Shown piece after piece: positions 32,568 to 44,310 of a stretch of 64,000 nt of DNA. This DNA comes from Mortierella sp. BCC40632 (lineage: Eukaryota; Mortierellomycota; Mortierellomycetes; Mortierellales; Mortierellaceae). The stretch is taken from the NCBI GenBank assembly GCA_011634665.1, contig WAEK01000025.1, positions 62,001 to 126,000 of the forward strand, given 5' to 3'. The notes below the pieces were generated by a model. It was not told the origin of the DNA. It did not search any database and saw only the letters and a list, made by a program, of their open reading frames with translations. The position numbers and the translations under genes are program-made. Position 1 is the stretch's first letter, and every line of letters starts with the position of its first letter.

Positions 32568-32884
32568 ATCCCCATAGCACGGTCCCTACCTAGGTTTTGA
32601 GATGGTCAGGTGACGGCCTACGGGCGGTATCTGCCAGGCTCTTTTATCCTTTTCTATTTAACGAAGCGCTAGTTAGAAAATAAAACATCATCGTTGGCAA
32701 TAGGTAGACTAGACTAGGAGGGAAGCAAAATAGGGATCAACTAAAGAGCGAGAGAGAGGATGGACGCATTGAGATCAAGGGGTTTAAGTTGGAGGGGCAC
32801 AAATATGCATAAAAGGGATCAAAGGTCAAAGTCAAAACAACAAGAGGAGAGAAAAGAAGGAATGCATAAAAATAGTCAAAGGCA

Positions 32885-32922
32885 GTAACTGGCTTGTAGC
32901 AGCCAAGAGTTCATCGGCTCCT
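32885..32922 (+). repeat. 28S rRNA-derived fragment, short
   Basis: GTAACTGGCTTGTAGCAGCC then AAGAGTTCATCGGCTC. The middle of the rRNA block is missing. Confidence 0.6.
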
Positions 32923-33106
32923 TCAGTGGCTACTCTTTCTCTCCTTCCTGCATTGCTTCGAGGTGCTTTGGGCGGTATAAGTGTAGCGACTGGTTATGGT
33001 GGAGAGCGAACCGGGAGAGGGATGAGGGGAGAGAGGGATGAGGGAGAGAGGAGACATGGGAGAGAGAGGAGAGGAGAGGATAGAGGATTAATTGCTTGCA
33101 GTGCAA

Positions 33107-33170
33107 CAACTGGCTTGTGGCAACCAAACGTTCATAGCGATGCTGCATTTTTGATCCCTCGATGTCGGCG
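33107..33170 (+). repeat. 28S rRNA-derived fragment
   Basis: AACTGGCTTGTGGCAACCAA, GTTCATAGCGATGCTGC, TTTTTGATCCCTCGATGTCG. The fourth copy within 0.9 kb. Confidence 0.75.
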
Positions 33171-34156
33171 CGTTGGACGAATACGAGGGAGAGGTTGATC
33201 GGATTTTGCTATCAGCTCAGGGTATGAGTTGTGATGGAAACAAAGAGAGAGAGAGAGAGAGAGAGTAGAGGATCAAACAAACGCCACAGCCAGCACGAAC
33301 ACCTCGTCGTCGAGACTGAATAAGAGAGAGCACACGTAGTTTTTCTGTTCGATTCGGTGTACATCGGGTGGATGGTGTTCATGGCAAAGGTAATTGTAGC
33401 CGACTGAAGAGAGGAACTGATCCTCTTTCTCATAAATGCCATAAGACTTGACAGTTCTCAAATATACTTCGACGTCAAGTCTGTCTATCATACTGGGCAC
33501 TGACCAAGTCTCTCCGATGTAAAATTGTAGTTTGTCAGAAATTGACGGAGTGTCCTGATTTATTGAGGAGCAAAGATATGAATATCACCGAAACTATAAA
33601 TTCAAAGCATATATCACTATTTAATAGTAAAATGGTGAATCTGGACCCAAAGGAGAGCTGCCCAAAGTATCATCGAAAACACGATTTGATGATGACATGT
33701 ATAGCCACTCTCCGTCACTCTCGTTATCTTCTCCCTCGCTGTTATCGTCAGTTACCTCGCTTGAGTAAGTTTCATACATTTTCACGGTGGCTGTAGCACA
33801 AGCCTAATAAAATATACCAAAAACATGCCATTAGGAGTTTGCAGAGCAGACTTAAGAACGGGTAATGACTCCAATCAGGCATTTACCCTGATTTGAAGCA
33901 AGTGGGCCAGCCCCTGTGCTTGCTGTTTCCATGTTCCAGTAGCCGAGGGTAGCAGGTATGAGTCGTACTGGTGTAAAAGCATGACGTACGGGCTCTGAAA
34001 GGGCAAGCCCTTAGTTCCATCGTCTTGAAACCTCGTCCTAACAAGATTATCCTTCATAGAGCCAGCGACCCCTTTACTGTGTAATCCTTCTTTCATTTAT
34101 TTCCACTCGAGATACAGATAAAATAAAGAAAATACTAGCTAGATAACCCTCTCTCC

Positions 34157-35199
34157 TTGGCTGACTCTGAACCCCATCTTTCTTTCTCTCGCAGGAACAC
34201 GTCCGCTCGAGCAAATATGATCAATGACTTACCTACACCGTATTCTTCCCAGAGTGGTAACCCTACTCAACAATCATCGGATGGTAACCCCATCCAACCT
34301 GCGCAGAATCCCCTTCCACAACTCCTCCCTTCCACCCTCACCAACGAGGACATCCAAGCATTGGTGGCGGTCCTTGCCCCAGCTCTTCGACAGGCAGGGA
34401 TCACTCCATCAACGGATCAACATAAAGACCCTTACCTCACAGTCAACCCATCTGTTCCAATCCTCGAACCTTACGATCAGCTCGAGGAATACCTGCCTAG
34501 CTTCAAAACCGGCTTAAGTTTCACGACCATCCTAAGTGGGATGAAGACGATGGCTACACCGACATCAAGCACTTCCCGAGAGTGCGTGGGATTGAGTACA
34601 CGGCTCCAGTCCTCCCTACTCACCTCAACACTTCCAAACACTTACAGAGAAGAGATCAAGAGTTCGCTACTCTCCAAACAAAATTGGCCCACCTCACCAG
34701 ACCAATTGACGCCACAGTCCATGCTATCCTTTCCTCACCTGCAACAGATCAGGACGATCCGGTCATGGCTAACATCATTGAGACTCTGGACACCATTCGT
34801 TACAATCTCGCAGCAATCAGCACTGAGATGGGCCATCTTCGTACGCAGGCCATTTGCAGAGACAAGAATATCATTCCCCCTACTGACCCCAACGGGAAGA
34901 CCCCAATCATTTCTCACCAGGAGATTATCGATCAACAAAAGTTCACCAAGTCACTCAAGAATGCGACAGGACAGGGTGACAGAGGTAACGGAAGGGGCAG
35001 GGGCAGAGGCGGCTACAAAAATCATGGGAACCACAATTTCCAGGGTAACCAACAGCGGCACACAGAAGGCAACAACAATGAGAAACAGAGCCAATCGAAC
35101 TCGAACTCTTATCAAACTCCAAACAGCGACAGCAGCAGCCAGTCTTTTCAGCAAGCCTCGAACCCAAGGGGACGCGGTCGGGGCCGAGGACGCCAGTAG
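34157..35199 (+). pseudogene. DIRS-B gag-like protein with one frame break
   Basis: The N-terminal frame reads through NEDIQALVAVLAPALRQAGI and VPILEPYDQLEEYLPSFK. Near 34515 one base is missing, and the protein continues in the 34582 frame (LQTKLAHLTRPIDATVHAIL, FTKSLKNATGQ). It ends in an RGRGRGGYKNHGN/Q-rich tail and NPRGRGRGRGRQ, then a stop. Gly-Arg-rich tails are common in nucleic-acid-binding gag proteins. The first ATG in frame is at 34217, after a splice-acceptor-like CTCTCGCAG, so the transcript may be spliced. Confidence 0.7.
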
Positions 35200-35202
35200 G
35201 AG

Positions 35203-37004
35203 GACGACTACATCGGTTCCAAGCAGCGTGGAGACGACTCACCGACGAAGACTGGATTCGTCGGACTATCGAAGATGGATTCAGAATCCCGTTCACTTCT
35301 CTCCCGCCAGACAGTCCCCATCCCAGACACCACCATCCCCGATCGACCAAAGAGACGGAAACAATAGAGAAGGAAATCCTCGCTCTTCTCGAAAAACGCG
35401 CAATAGAGGAAGCTACCGAAGATGGCTTTACGAGCCGACTTTTACGATCCCAAAGAAAACGGGAGACTTGAGGCCTGTTCTAAACCTACGTCCCTTAAAT
35501 CAGTATGTACCGAAGAAACATTTCAAAATGGAGACGATCAAGGTAGTTTGCAATATGATAAACAAGGGAGACTACATGACCAGTGTAGATCTCCAGGATG
35601 CATTCCTCCACGTTCTCATCCACGAGTCTTCCAGGAAACACCTACAATTCCACTGGAAAGGGAAACAGTACCAGTTCCGCGTACTACCCTTCGGTCTCTC
35701 ATTGGCGCCCTTCGTCTTTACGAAGGTCCTCAAACCGATCCTCAGATGGGCTCGGCGCAAGGGAATAAGGATCGCAGCGTACTTAGACGATCTATTGATA
35801 GTAGCCAGGAACAGGGAACAGTCCTTACTAGCAACAAAACAAGTTCTCGACAAGTTGAAGTCGCTCGGATTCCTAGTAAAGGAAAGCAAGTCTCATCTGG
35901 AGCCCACACAGTCGATATCACATCTGGGATTCCAGATCGACTCCCAGAAGATGACACTTTCAGTGCCAAAAGACAAGATCCGCGACATCAGAAGAGAAGC
36001 TTCCAAGATGATCAAGAAGGGCAAGATGACGCTGAGAGCCCTCTCGTCCTTCATCGGGAAAGCACTCGCAATGACGGCAGCAGTTCTGCCTGCCAGACTC
36101 AAGACGCAAACCCTGGTACAGTGAAGAACGAAGCCCTTCAACGGGGACTTCATGGACGGAATATGTTTCATTGACGACACCAGCTCTGGAGGACCTTCAA
36201 TGGTGGATAGAAGGCTTACAATCGTGGAACGGCCTCACTTGGATCCAACAACCTCCCCAAGCGGAGATCTACACCGATGCCTCGGATACGGGGGATGGGG
36301 ATCGTCCATGGACAGAAAACCATCTCAGGATTATGGGACAGACAGCTGATGGAGACTCACATCAACTTGAAAAAGAGTTAATGGTGATTTGGTACACAGT
36401 GGCACACCCTCAATTCCAAGGGAAGAGATTAATGATTTATTGCGACAACACAACGACTATTGCATACGTGAACAAGTTTGGAGGGACGAGATCACCAGAG
36501 CTGATGAAGCTAGCAGACAGGATTTGGTCTCATTGCTTGGCGACGGGAACCACAATCTCCACAGCATTCGTCCCCTCATTACTCAACCCTGCCGATCCAC
36601 CCAGTCGACAATTGCAGAAGCAACTAGAATGGAGTATCAGTCCCGAAGCATTCCAGACACTGGACGACAAGTGGGGACCCCACCACATAGATCTCTTCGC
36701 CTCGAAACACAACGCAAAGCTGAAGAACTACATGTCATGGAAATTCGAGAAGGAAGCAGTGGCACAGGACGCCATGCAACAGGAATGGAAAGGACAAGGC
36801 AGACTCTATGTCTGTCCTCCATGGAATTTGATCCCGCTGATTCTAGCGAGGATTCAGAAGGAGGGCCTGAAAGCGACATTGATAACTCCGAACTGGACAG
36901 GCGCCATCTGGTATCCAACAATGAAGATGATGACATCAGAACCACCAATTCATCTACATCGCTCCGCCGTTCAGGACGCCTTCAAAAAGACCCCGGGATC
37001 CTAG
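35203..37004 (+). pseudogene. DIRS-B reverse transcriptase, RNase H and methyltransferase-like region
   Basis: RT: IPKKTGDLRPVLNLRPLNQY, YMTSVDLQDAFLHVLIH, FRVLPFGLSLAPFVFTK and the catalytic AYLDDLLIVA. Next come RNase H (MIYCDNTTTIAYVNKFGG, LADRIW) and the DIRS-specific domain with GPHHIDLFASKHN and a CPPW box (YVCPPWNLIPLIL), like an N6-adenine methyltransferase motif. The RT lies in the frame of the long 34157 ORF only after a missing base in a T run near 35441. The ORF stops at 36124; RNase H continues in the 36171 frame. Otherwise well preserved. Confidence 0.85.
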
Positions 37005-37017
37005 AGAAGAACCCAGC

Positions 37018-38028
37018 TTGGTCCTTGATCGCATGGAACATAAACGGCGCAAGACCCTGTCAATGAAAGGATACGACAACTCCGTAGTCAACATTCTGAG
37101 AGACGCGGAGACGGAAAGGCTCAAACGCAAACGTTACAGTCATATTCAGAAGTCGTTCATACAATGGTGTGAGGATAAGAGTGTAGACCCCACACTTCCC
37201 AACCCAGCGATGGTCCTCAATTTTCTTGCTTGGGGACACACCACCAAAGGATGGAAAGCGACTACAATATCAGCCTATCGAGCCCAGCTCACGGGACTCT
37301 ATGAAGACACCTCACTTTTCCAACAGGACAGCTACTTCTCCAGCTTCTTCCAAGTTTTACGCGCAAACGAAGTGGATTCAAACAAGGAGATGGACTTAGA
37401 CATTACGCCGATCTTGGATTATTTTCGGTCACTACCGCCAAACAAAAATGTATCAGCAGAGATCCTCGCACAGAAATTATGTTGGTCACTGGGTATGTGC
37501 GCATTCCTCCGCCCTAGCGACATCGAGCGTATTGATCTGGATGAGTGCCAAATAGAGAACACGTTTGTGAAACTGCTCGTCCTTCGTCCCAAAGAAAAGT
37601 CAAACGGAATTCACAAAAACAAATATGTGATCCTTAAAGCGCTGCAATCGGATCCCGCCCTTTGTCCAGTCAAGACGTTCAAGGCTTATGTGTCACGGTT
37701 CACAAAGGACCGCCTATCAGTTCCGCATCCGACCCAGCCCTCCTTAATGTACAATCCACTGGTACGACACGTCAAGTATCACGAGATGGGTGTTTCAGCA
37801 CAGCGCATCGGAAAACACATCAAGGCGGTCATGTCAAAGCTACAATTACCACCAGGAGCAAGGGTACCAAAGGCCAGAGCCGCAGGATCTACACAAGCGG
37901 CAAGGAAAGGAGCTGACATCAACGACATTGTCACTCAAGGCAATTGGTCTTCTTCAGCGATGTTCTCCAAGTTTTATCGTATGTCAAGCAAGACGAAATC
38001 AAACTTTACGAAAATGGTATTGGGCTGA
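37018..38028 (+). CDS. DIRS-B tyrosine recombinase, intact
   Basis: A 336-residue uninterrupted ORF. It has an N-terminal SAM-like domain (KRYSHIQKSFIQWCEDKSVD, LNFLAWGHTTKGWKATTIS), then the catalytic domain with FLRPSDIERIDL (first Arg), PKARAAGSTQAARKGADI (second Arg), GNWSSSAMFSKFYRMSS (Tyr), ending FTKMVLG. It would insert the circular cDNA of the element. The first in-frame ATG is a few residues in (MEHKRRK). The other coding regions of this copy have breaks, but this one does not. Confidence 0.88.
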   Translation: MVLDRMEHKRRKTLSMKGYDNSVVNILRDAETERLKRKRYSHIQKSFIQWCEDKSVDPTLPNPAMVLNFLAWGHTTKGWKATTISAYRAQLTGLYEDTSLFQQDSYFSSFFQVLRANEVDSNKEMDLDITPILDYFRSLPPNKNVSAEILAQKLCWSLGMCAFLRPSDIERIDLDECQIENTFVKLLVLRPKEKSNGIHKNKYVILKALQSDPALCPVKTFKAYVSRFTKDRLSVPHPTQPSLMYNPLVRHVKYHEMGVSAQRIGKHIKAVMSKLQLPPGARVPKARAAGSTQAARKGADINDIVTQGNWSSSAMFSKFYRMSSKTKSNFTKMVLG

Positions 38029-38039
38029 TTACTCTGAAT

Positions 38040-38145
38040 GCACAGTAAAGGGGTCGCTGGCTCTATGAAGGATAATGCAGGACTAAGACGACAAAGGAAG
38101 TCTTATGTCCATTATCCGAGCCAGCGAACCCTTTACTGTCCCACC
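38040..38145. repeat. DIRS-B internal complementary region
   Basis: CACAGTAAAGGGGTCGCTGG…, GGACTAAGACGACAAAGGAA… and AGCCAGCGAACCCTTTACTG. It is the inverted image of the two element ends joined at GCATTAT/ATTATCC. Confidence 0.85.
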
Positions 38146-40203
38146 CTCCCTCCTCCCTTTTATCTGTTCACCATACTCGCGAAAGAAAGATGGGGTTCAG
38201 AGTCAGCCAAGGAGAGAGGGTTATCTAGCTAGTATTTTCTTTATTTTATCTGTATCTCGAGTGGAAATAAATGAAAGAAGGATTACACAGTAAAGGGGTC
38301 GCTGGCTCGGATAATGGACATAAGACTTCCTTTGTCGTCTTAGTCCTGCATTATAGGTGACAATAGGTTGAGTGCTTTAATGGGACAACACAGGGTCAAG
38401 ACGCGGATTGGACGTCAAGGGCGACCTACCTCCGGAATAAATAGAAAAAAATCGAGCCTGTTTACGGAATTGAGCGTGGGACAGCTCCTGTAAGCGATGT
38501 GATGCGATGAGGTGGAGATCTTTAAACAAGGTCACATCAAACTCGCGCAGAAACTTGGTAGAATCTTCATCCCATTCTTTGAGGCTTTCAGCAATGAACC
38601 AGTCCCGACTGTTGATCGTATCCCTGGCTACCAAGTCAACCTTCCTCCCAGTCTGCTTACGTGGCACAGGGGTTTCTGTATCGACCTTGCGTCCTATGTT
38701 CCTTCTCTTCCCTGGTTCGAGGCCAGCCTTTTCTCCATCGATCATCGTGAGCCCGTCAACATCCGCCAACAAGGCTTTCATGATTGGCCATGCCTCCCGG
38801 CACCAGAAGGACTCGGAAAGATCTTTGTTACCAAAGGGGCATGGCTGTGAGACGTACAATTGAGTCCTAAAGTCGTGCAGCATGAAAGGTAAGAAATATT
38901 AGACTGACTTTGACTCAAATCTCCAGAGTCACCGTCATTTCACTCGATAAGTAAAAAGCATTTGATTCACCAGGACAGAAACGCTCTCAGCACCAACTCG
39001 CAAGAGAATCGGTCCTCCAACGGGACGGGCACTGACGCTACATGCTGCCCCTTTACAAGAGCCTTCCTGACGTCACACAGATATTGAAAATCATTCAGCA
39101 TCTCAAGGTATATGATCGCATTCTATAGCAGAGTAGCATTTTTTTGTCAATATTACAACACCCTAAAAACCAACATCTGGGAGGCGGATACCAGATACAA
39201 AACATACTTGAAGTTGGCCCCTTGCTGTAGACTAGCCTCGAAGAGAATTTGTTCAACAGCCCTGCCACTTCGGAGTATCCAGAAATGTGTTGAATCCATG
39301 GCAGCGAAGCGCTATTAAAAATGCAATCTAAGTACAGCGTAGGCTTGTGGCCATGTAACATAAACATGGGGGTAATATTATATTTGATCATTTGGACAAT
39401 AGTCCTCGTCCTTACCTGTTTCCGACTAGAGAGATCAACAGCATTGGCTGTCTTGTTTGTTCTAGACACCAGATCTTCACCCCTCTTCCGCTTGGTAGTT
39501 GTTATTGCTGGTGGTAAAGTGGACTGCAACGATGCTGTTGATAACAGGTGCATAACCCCCCGCATTTGACGTGAGGATTGTTAAGACTAGAGACATCAGC
39601 ACAGATGGGCATGAATTACTATACAGTCTACTGGACAGTGCCAATCACATACCTTCATTATCATTGCTGGATCCCTCATTGCCTGGGCAGGATATTGCAG
39701 ATCCGTCAGCTTCATGCTGCTGTACCAAATCTTCAAAGTGGTTCTCATAGTCTAGGGCTGCTTGCTGGATGCCAGCTGCCCTCGTGATCATTCCAGCCTT
39801 CCTGGACGCCAGCGTGGTGTCTATTCTCGATTCCATGGAACTCCAAAACATGGTCTCCGCATTGCTTCAGAATGTATTGAAGGCGTCTCGGAGCCTTTTC
39901 GACCGTTGACTGTCAATTTGGGAGCCTCTGATGAGGACGCTGTAGGCTGAGTAGGCAGATTCCCGGTTAGTAAAGCCAAACTTGCGCACGAAATTCGGTA
40001 GCGTCACAAGCTCTTCGCCTTTTTTTCTATTCAAAGCCCACTGAATATGCTTTTGGTTCAAACAGGGCTCTGTAGGGCCCTCCATGGTCGTCTTGGGTCG
40101 CGAGTGCTGGTGATGTACTAGCAGTACATGTTACAAATATAAAGAGTTAGCATGGGCTACTACGCTAGATAGATAGTCGACATCATGGCCCACCCTACCG
40201 CAG

Positions 40204-40530
40204 CCGACCTGGCTGACAGACCGCCGATAGCTAGATCTGCATGTAACTCATTAGACTGTGTCAACACATGACAAGGCATCCCAACCTTGTCCCAGCCTAT
40301 CGGCTGTCAGACTGCCCAAAGCTAAATCTGTGTGCAGCTCATAGAGCCGAGGCTGCAAAGGTAAGGTGCTCCATGCGCATGATCGCAAGAGACAGACAGA
40401 GGCACCCGCTAGAAATGTACAGCGTCCCCATTCGCGTTTTCAGAGACAACCGACCTGGCTGACAGACCGCCAATAGCTAGATCAGCGTGTAACTTATTAG
40501 ATTGAGTTAACACACGACAAGACATCCCAA
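40204..40530. repeat. ~150-bp direct duplication; second copy split by the hAT element
   Basis: Copy 1 (40204–40355) runs CCTGGCTGACAGACCGCC … GCATCCCAACCTTGTCCCAG … CATAGAGCCGAGG. Copy 2 starts at 40449, is interrupted at CATCCCAA (40523–40530) by the hAT, and resumes at 43590–43671. Confidence 0.8.
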
Positions 40531-40863
40531 TAGTGGCTGGAACCGGTGGAGGGGAGAAGAACCGGTGAAGTATCGCTGTTTCATGACAAACACCGGTTTT
40601 AACCACCAGTAAAGTCACATAAGCTGAATTTGACCGGTGACCACCGGTGCGGTGAAAAGTGGTTAATCTCGGTCAATTGGCGTAAAGTAGGGCGTAAAGT
40701 AGGGCGTAAAATGGGTGTGAAGAAGTTATCTTTCTGTATCTTTCTTTCGTTTTCTCTCTTTCTCGCGCACACATTCTTTACCACTTTTCTTTTTCACAAA
40801 GACCTTGGCCAAAATTTCACACGCACTTCCCGAACCAGCTATTCGCTCCACAATTGATCCAGC

Positions 40864-43173
40864 ATGTCCTCACCCGGTAGCTCCAAGACCGCCCAATGGC
40901 TTAGTGGGTTGTCTGGAGAGTCTAGTCAATTCAGGTCAAATAGCCCCCCTCCCACCAGTGATACTGCAACGGCAAGCCAAGTTTCTTTGAGATCTCTGTC
41001 AACGGTAACGCCAGGGTCATCTGTTAGCCAATCCTCGCAGCACCAAGAACACTCAAGTGATTTACAGCCGCCTATCCCCGGTAATCCCTCCTATATGTAT
41101 ACGATGATCAAACCATTGGAACTATCTGGATTCCGGAAACACTAACACTTTTTTTCCCCTTTACAGGCAAATGGAAGGGCTATCTAGAAACAAAATATAC
41201 TAAGCACAAGGGGCAATACGGTTGGCGATTTCATTGCACACAGCCTGGCTGTGATTCGCACTTTTCAAGTAACAGCTCCTCTACACCGCTCACGTCTCAT
41301 TTTAACACGAGGCACCGAGACGTCTATCTCGAGGTGCATGCAAAATCTCCAGCCTCAACTGTTGGTTTAACCCAAATGAAATTACAAGAGATCCCCATGA
41401 CTCCGGCAAGGAGATCGCAAGTAACCAAGGCCGCTTTGAAATGGATAATCGATGACATGCAGCCCTTCTCTACCTTGGACTCTCCATCTTTCCGAGAGTT
41501 CATAAAAGTAATTCACCCAGGGATCCGTACGCCGTGCTCCAAAACCACCCGAGAATCCATGACACTCTATCGGTTCCAACTAGAAGGCGAAATTAAAAGA
41601 TTACTCGCGACGAGTCTTCTATATGGATCAATTACAGTAGACGGTTGGAGCAGTCAATCGAACAAACCTTTTCTAGGCATCAAGCTTCACTGGCTTGACG
41701 AAAACTTTCGAATGCTCGACTGTGCGCTCGCCTTGGAACCTCAACCATTTCCACACACGGCCCCTAATACGGCAAAAATTATTAGTAAGTAAATGGCATT
41801 TTCCTTTCTTGAGAAACGAAAGCAGGTCATCCATTAAAATTAACAGACCAACGCTCCATTAAATATGAATAGGAAGGATTCTAGGTGAATATTGGAACAT
41901 CGAGCACCTTATCGTCTCATCCACAACAGACAGTGCTCCTGTGATGCAATCGGCGATGCAGTTGGCGAAGCTACAACGTAATCCCTGTATTGCACACAAT
42001 CTTCACAACAGCGTTAAAAGATCCTTGGAGAAATTTGACAACCTCAAAGCACTTACTCACAAGTGCCACAAACTGGCAATCACTTTCCACCAAAGTGCTA
42101 AAATGGCCCAGGCACTGCGGCAAGAACAGGAGCACTATACCATACCTGGAAATGTCTCAAAAAATTCCCCAGACTCAGGAGCCTCCAAGGAACCATACGT
42201 TGTCATCATGGACGTCGTAACGAGATGGAACAATACCCTGCATATGCTTAAAAGACTCGTCAAGCTTAGGCCTGCTCTTATCTCCCTTCAGGCGGGCGCC
42301 GATAGCTCTCAAACTGGAGATAAGGATATTGCCGCACGATTGGGAAAAAAGTGAGACTGAACATGGATGAATGGAGACAAGTAGAAGGCCTCATTACGAT
42401 TCTCGAGCCATTTGACGGGATGACAGACATTTTCAGCTCAGCTACAAATGGCCAGCTTGCATGCGTTCCTATGTGGGTTCTCGCATTGCAGACAGTACTT
42501 GAAAAAAATGACAGTTGATAGTGATCTTATCGACTTCAAGGACGAGCTGCTATTGCAAGTAAGCCAGCGATTACCTATCTCGGATGAGTCCCTTATAGCA
42601 TCTGTTTTCCACCCTACACTCAGAACTCTCTGGTTCATTTCCGACAAAGAGCGAGGCCGAAAAATCAAAGCTTTGGTGCTCCAAGAATACAATCAAATGC
42701 GGCCGAGGAGAGATGAGTCTCGAAATGATATCGAAACAAGTCCAGAAGAAATAGAGAATGATGAGTTAAAGGTTGGATTTGGTCTGTTATTGAAGCGTCG
42801 TCGCGAACAAGCCGGAGGCCGTCGAAACAAGACCAGGGATACTAACAACGAATTCGAGCGCTACATGAAGAACGAGGACGAAGAGCTAGTGAACCCCCTG
42901 GATTGGTGGAGAGAGAATAATCACATCTACCCAACTATGGCAAAGCTCGCACGCAAATATCTGTGCATCCCAGCTACATCCGTGGCATCGGAAAGAATGT
43001 TCAGCTACACGGGAAACGTAATGACAGATCGGCGAAACCGTCTAGCTGATAGCGTGGTTAGCGACATTGTGTTCTGCAATTACGCCCACAGATGCCTCAA
43101 GAGTGCGGGAGAGAGGACCCAGATAATCCCAAGTGACAACACATCAATACATTCAAATGAGAGAGAGAGATAA
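40864..43173 (+). pseudogene. hAT transposase with two homopolymer frame breaks
   Basis: ATG 40864 starts a Ser-rich N-terminus. Intron 41081–41166 joins to a BED-type zinc finger (WRFHCTQPGCDSHF…LTSHFNTRH). Intron 41785–41884 follows. Then come the RNase H-like core (SITVDGWSSQSNKPFLGIKL, HLIVSSTTDSAPV, VIMDVVTRWNNTLHMLKRL) and the C-terminal hAT dimerisation domain (DWWRENNHIYPTMAKLARKY, ATSVASERMFSYTGN). The frame is lost at an A6 run (~42345) and again at an A7 run (~42504); both offsets are single bases. Everything else is open, about 690 residues in all, the normal length for the family. Confidence 0.88.
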
Positions 43174-43228
43174 TTGGTTACTGTTATTAAGGCAATAAAG
43201 TGAACTAAGTGGCGGTGCCTACCGCATG

Positions 43229-43486
43229 GTTAACCACTTTTCACCGCACCGGTAGTCACCGGTCAATATCAGTTAACCACTTTTCACCGCACCGGTAGTC
43301 ACCGGTCAAATTCAGTTAACCACTTTTCACCGCACCGGTGGTCACCGGTCAAATTCAGTTAACCACTTTTCACCGCACCGGTAGTCACCGGTCAATATCA
43401 GTTAACCACTTTTCACCGCACCGGTGGTCACCGGTCAATATCAGTTAACCACCTTTCACCGCACCGGTAGTCACCGGTCAATTTCA
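43229..43486. repeat. Six tandem 43-bp subterminal repeats of the hAT element
   Basis: The unit is GTTAACCACTTTTCACCGCA + CCGGTAGTCACCGGTCAATA + TCA, six consecutive copies with A/G and AAT/ATA variants. The core ACCGGTNGTCACCGGT is palindrome-like and probably the transposase binding site. The left end has only one copy. Confidence 0.9.
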
Positions 43487-43796
43487 GTTAACCAAATTAA
43501 CCATCGGTTAGTTTTTGGAGCTTGGAGGTTAACCGGTCACTGGTGTATTAGCTTAACCGTGGTTAACCGGACCACGGTTCAAATCACTACATCCCAACCT
43601 TGTCCCAGCCTGTTGGCTGTCAGACCGCCCAAAGCTAAATCTGTGCGCAGCTCATAGAGCCGAGGTTGCATTCTGTTCGCTTCCGCTCTGCTGAAACTCG
43701 CGATTGGAAACACTTGCCTTAATCAAAGATTGACTTAGAAGTTATGAGAGTGGGGACGAGTGGACGTGGGTTTGTGCGTTAGAGGAGAGAGAGATT

Positions 43797-43862
43797 TCGG
43801 CGACGTAACAGAGTGGCTTGCGCCATGCAAGTCCCCCTCCATCACCTCATCACCCCACCACC
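43797..43862 (-). promoter_or_regulatory. CRN-associated upstream module, orphan copy 3
   Basis: On the minus strand: GGTGATGAGGTGATGGAGGG, GGACTTGCATGGCGCAAGCC, ACTCTGTTACGTCGCCGAAA. It is nearly identical to the CRN3 copy, but no Crinkler coding sequence follows. A TC/AC microsatellite (43863–43920) lies beside it. Confidence 0.5.
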
Positions 43863-43864
43863 CT

Positions 43865-43902
<38 letters not shown>

Positions 43903-44046
43903 TCTCTCTCTCTCTACCTCACCTTCCAACTCTCTCTAACTCCACTGCCTGTCATTCTTATTATTCTCTAAAATGTAAGTATGTTAAGTGACTATGGTGT
44001 GCAGACCCAGAACGAATGTCCATCCGTTATTCGTCGATACTTTTTT

Positions 44047-44184
44047 AGCACACTCCTGTTTAGTGCGCGGCAGGAGGTAGACGGAAAGTGGGGCGTGGTT
44101 GGATGTTTTAGTATGTGGTGGAACTCGCTATCACTGATACCTTTTTAGCACACTCCTGTTTAGTGCGCGGCAGGAGGTAGACGG
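44047..44184. repeat. Twin copies of a 38-bp motif, 100 bp apart
   Basis: AGCACACTCCTGTTTAGTGC + GCGGCAGGAGGTAGACGG occurs at 44047 and 44147. The reverse complement resembles the twin motif at 52.51–52.66 kb. Confidence 0.7.
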
Positions 44185-44310
44185 GAGGTGGAGTGAGGCA
44201 GAGTGGTCATCTGCCTTTTTTTTTTTTTTTTTTTTTTTTGGAGAGTTGGAAACGATTTCTGTTGTTTCGAAAAGCTTTTACTAATTACTCCGAAGCATCA
44301 ACGTCTAGCA

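Larger units (their letters stand above)
34046..38354 (+). mobile_element. DIRS-like retrotransposon, copy B
   Basis: The left inverted repeat (34046–34190) and right one (~38165–38354) are reverse complements (GAGCCAGCGACCCCTTTACT, CACTCGAGATACAGATAAAA). An internal complementary region at 38040–38145 matches the two outer ends joined together, as in DIRS1. Order: gag-like ORF, RT–RNase H–methyltransferase-like domain, tyrosine recombinase. No target duplication, as expected for tyrosine-recombinase integration. Both ends keep ATTAT. Confidence 0.9.
33270..40085 (-). pseudogene. Family gene A: unknown multi-exon gene split by a DIRS element
   Basis: Minus-strand exons from 40085: CLNQKHIQWALNRKKGEELV…LPNFVRKFGF; in-frame TGA near 39870; then ETMFWSSMESRIDTT. 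Next come a basic exon (TKRKRGEDLVSRTNKTANA, ~39560–39420), an exon with WILRSGRAVEQILFEASLQQ (~39300–39210), one with LEMLNDFQYLCDVRKALVKG (~39105–38985), and 38870–~38430. This last contains GRKVDLVARDTINSRDW, FIAESLKEW and RFFSIYSG. The 34046–38354 DIRS element interrupts here. Beyond it lie SPYVMLLHQYDSYLLPS (to ~33895), an acidic exon (YETYSSEVTDDNSEGEDNES, ~33780–33640) and a last exon to 33270. I do not recognise the family. The K-x-D…E-x-x-K spacing vaguely recalls PD-(D/E)XK nucleases. Confidence 0.6.
40531..43589 (+). mobile_element. hAT DNA transposon, near complete, perfect 8-bp TSD
   Basis: The terminal repeats start TAGTGGCTGGAACC (left) and, on the other strand, TAGTGATTTGAACC (right). 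CATCCCAA is duplicated exactly at 40523–40530 and 43590–43597. GACCGGTGACCACCGGTGCG-type subterminal repeats lie inside both ends, one on the left and six tandem copies on the right. A single spliced transposase gene is inside. Confidence 0.93.

Noticed and set aside
43229..43486. Regular 43-bp repeats resembling a CRISPR array
   Set aside because: Units are contiguous with no spacers, and lie at the end of a hAT element; they are subterminal repeats.
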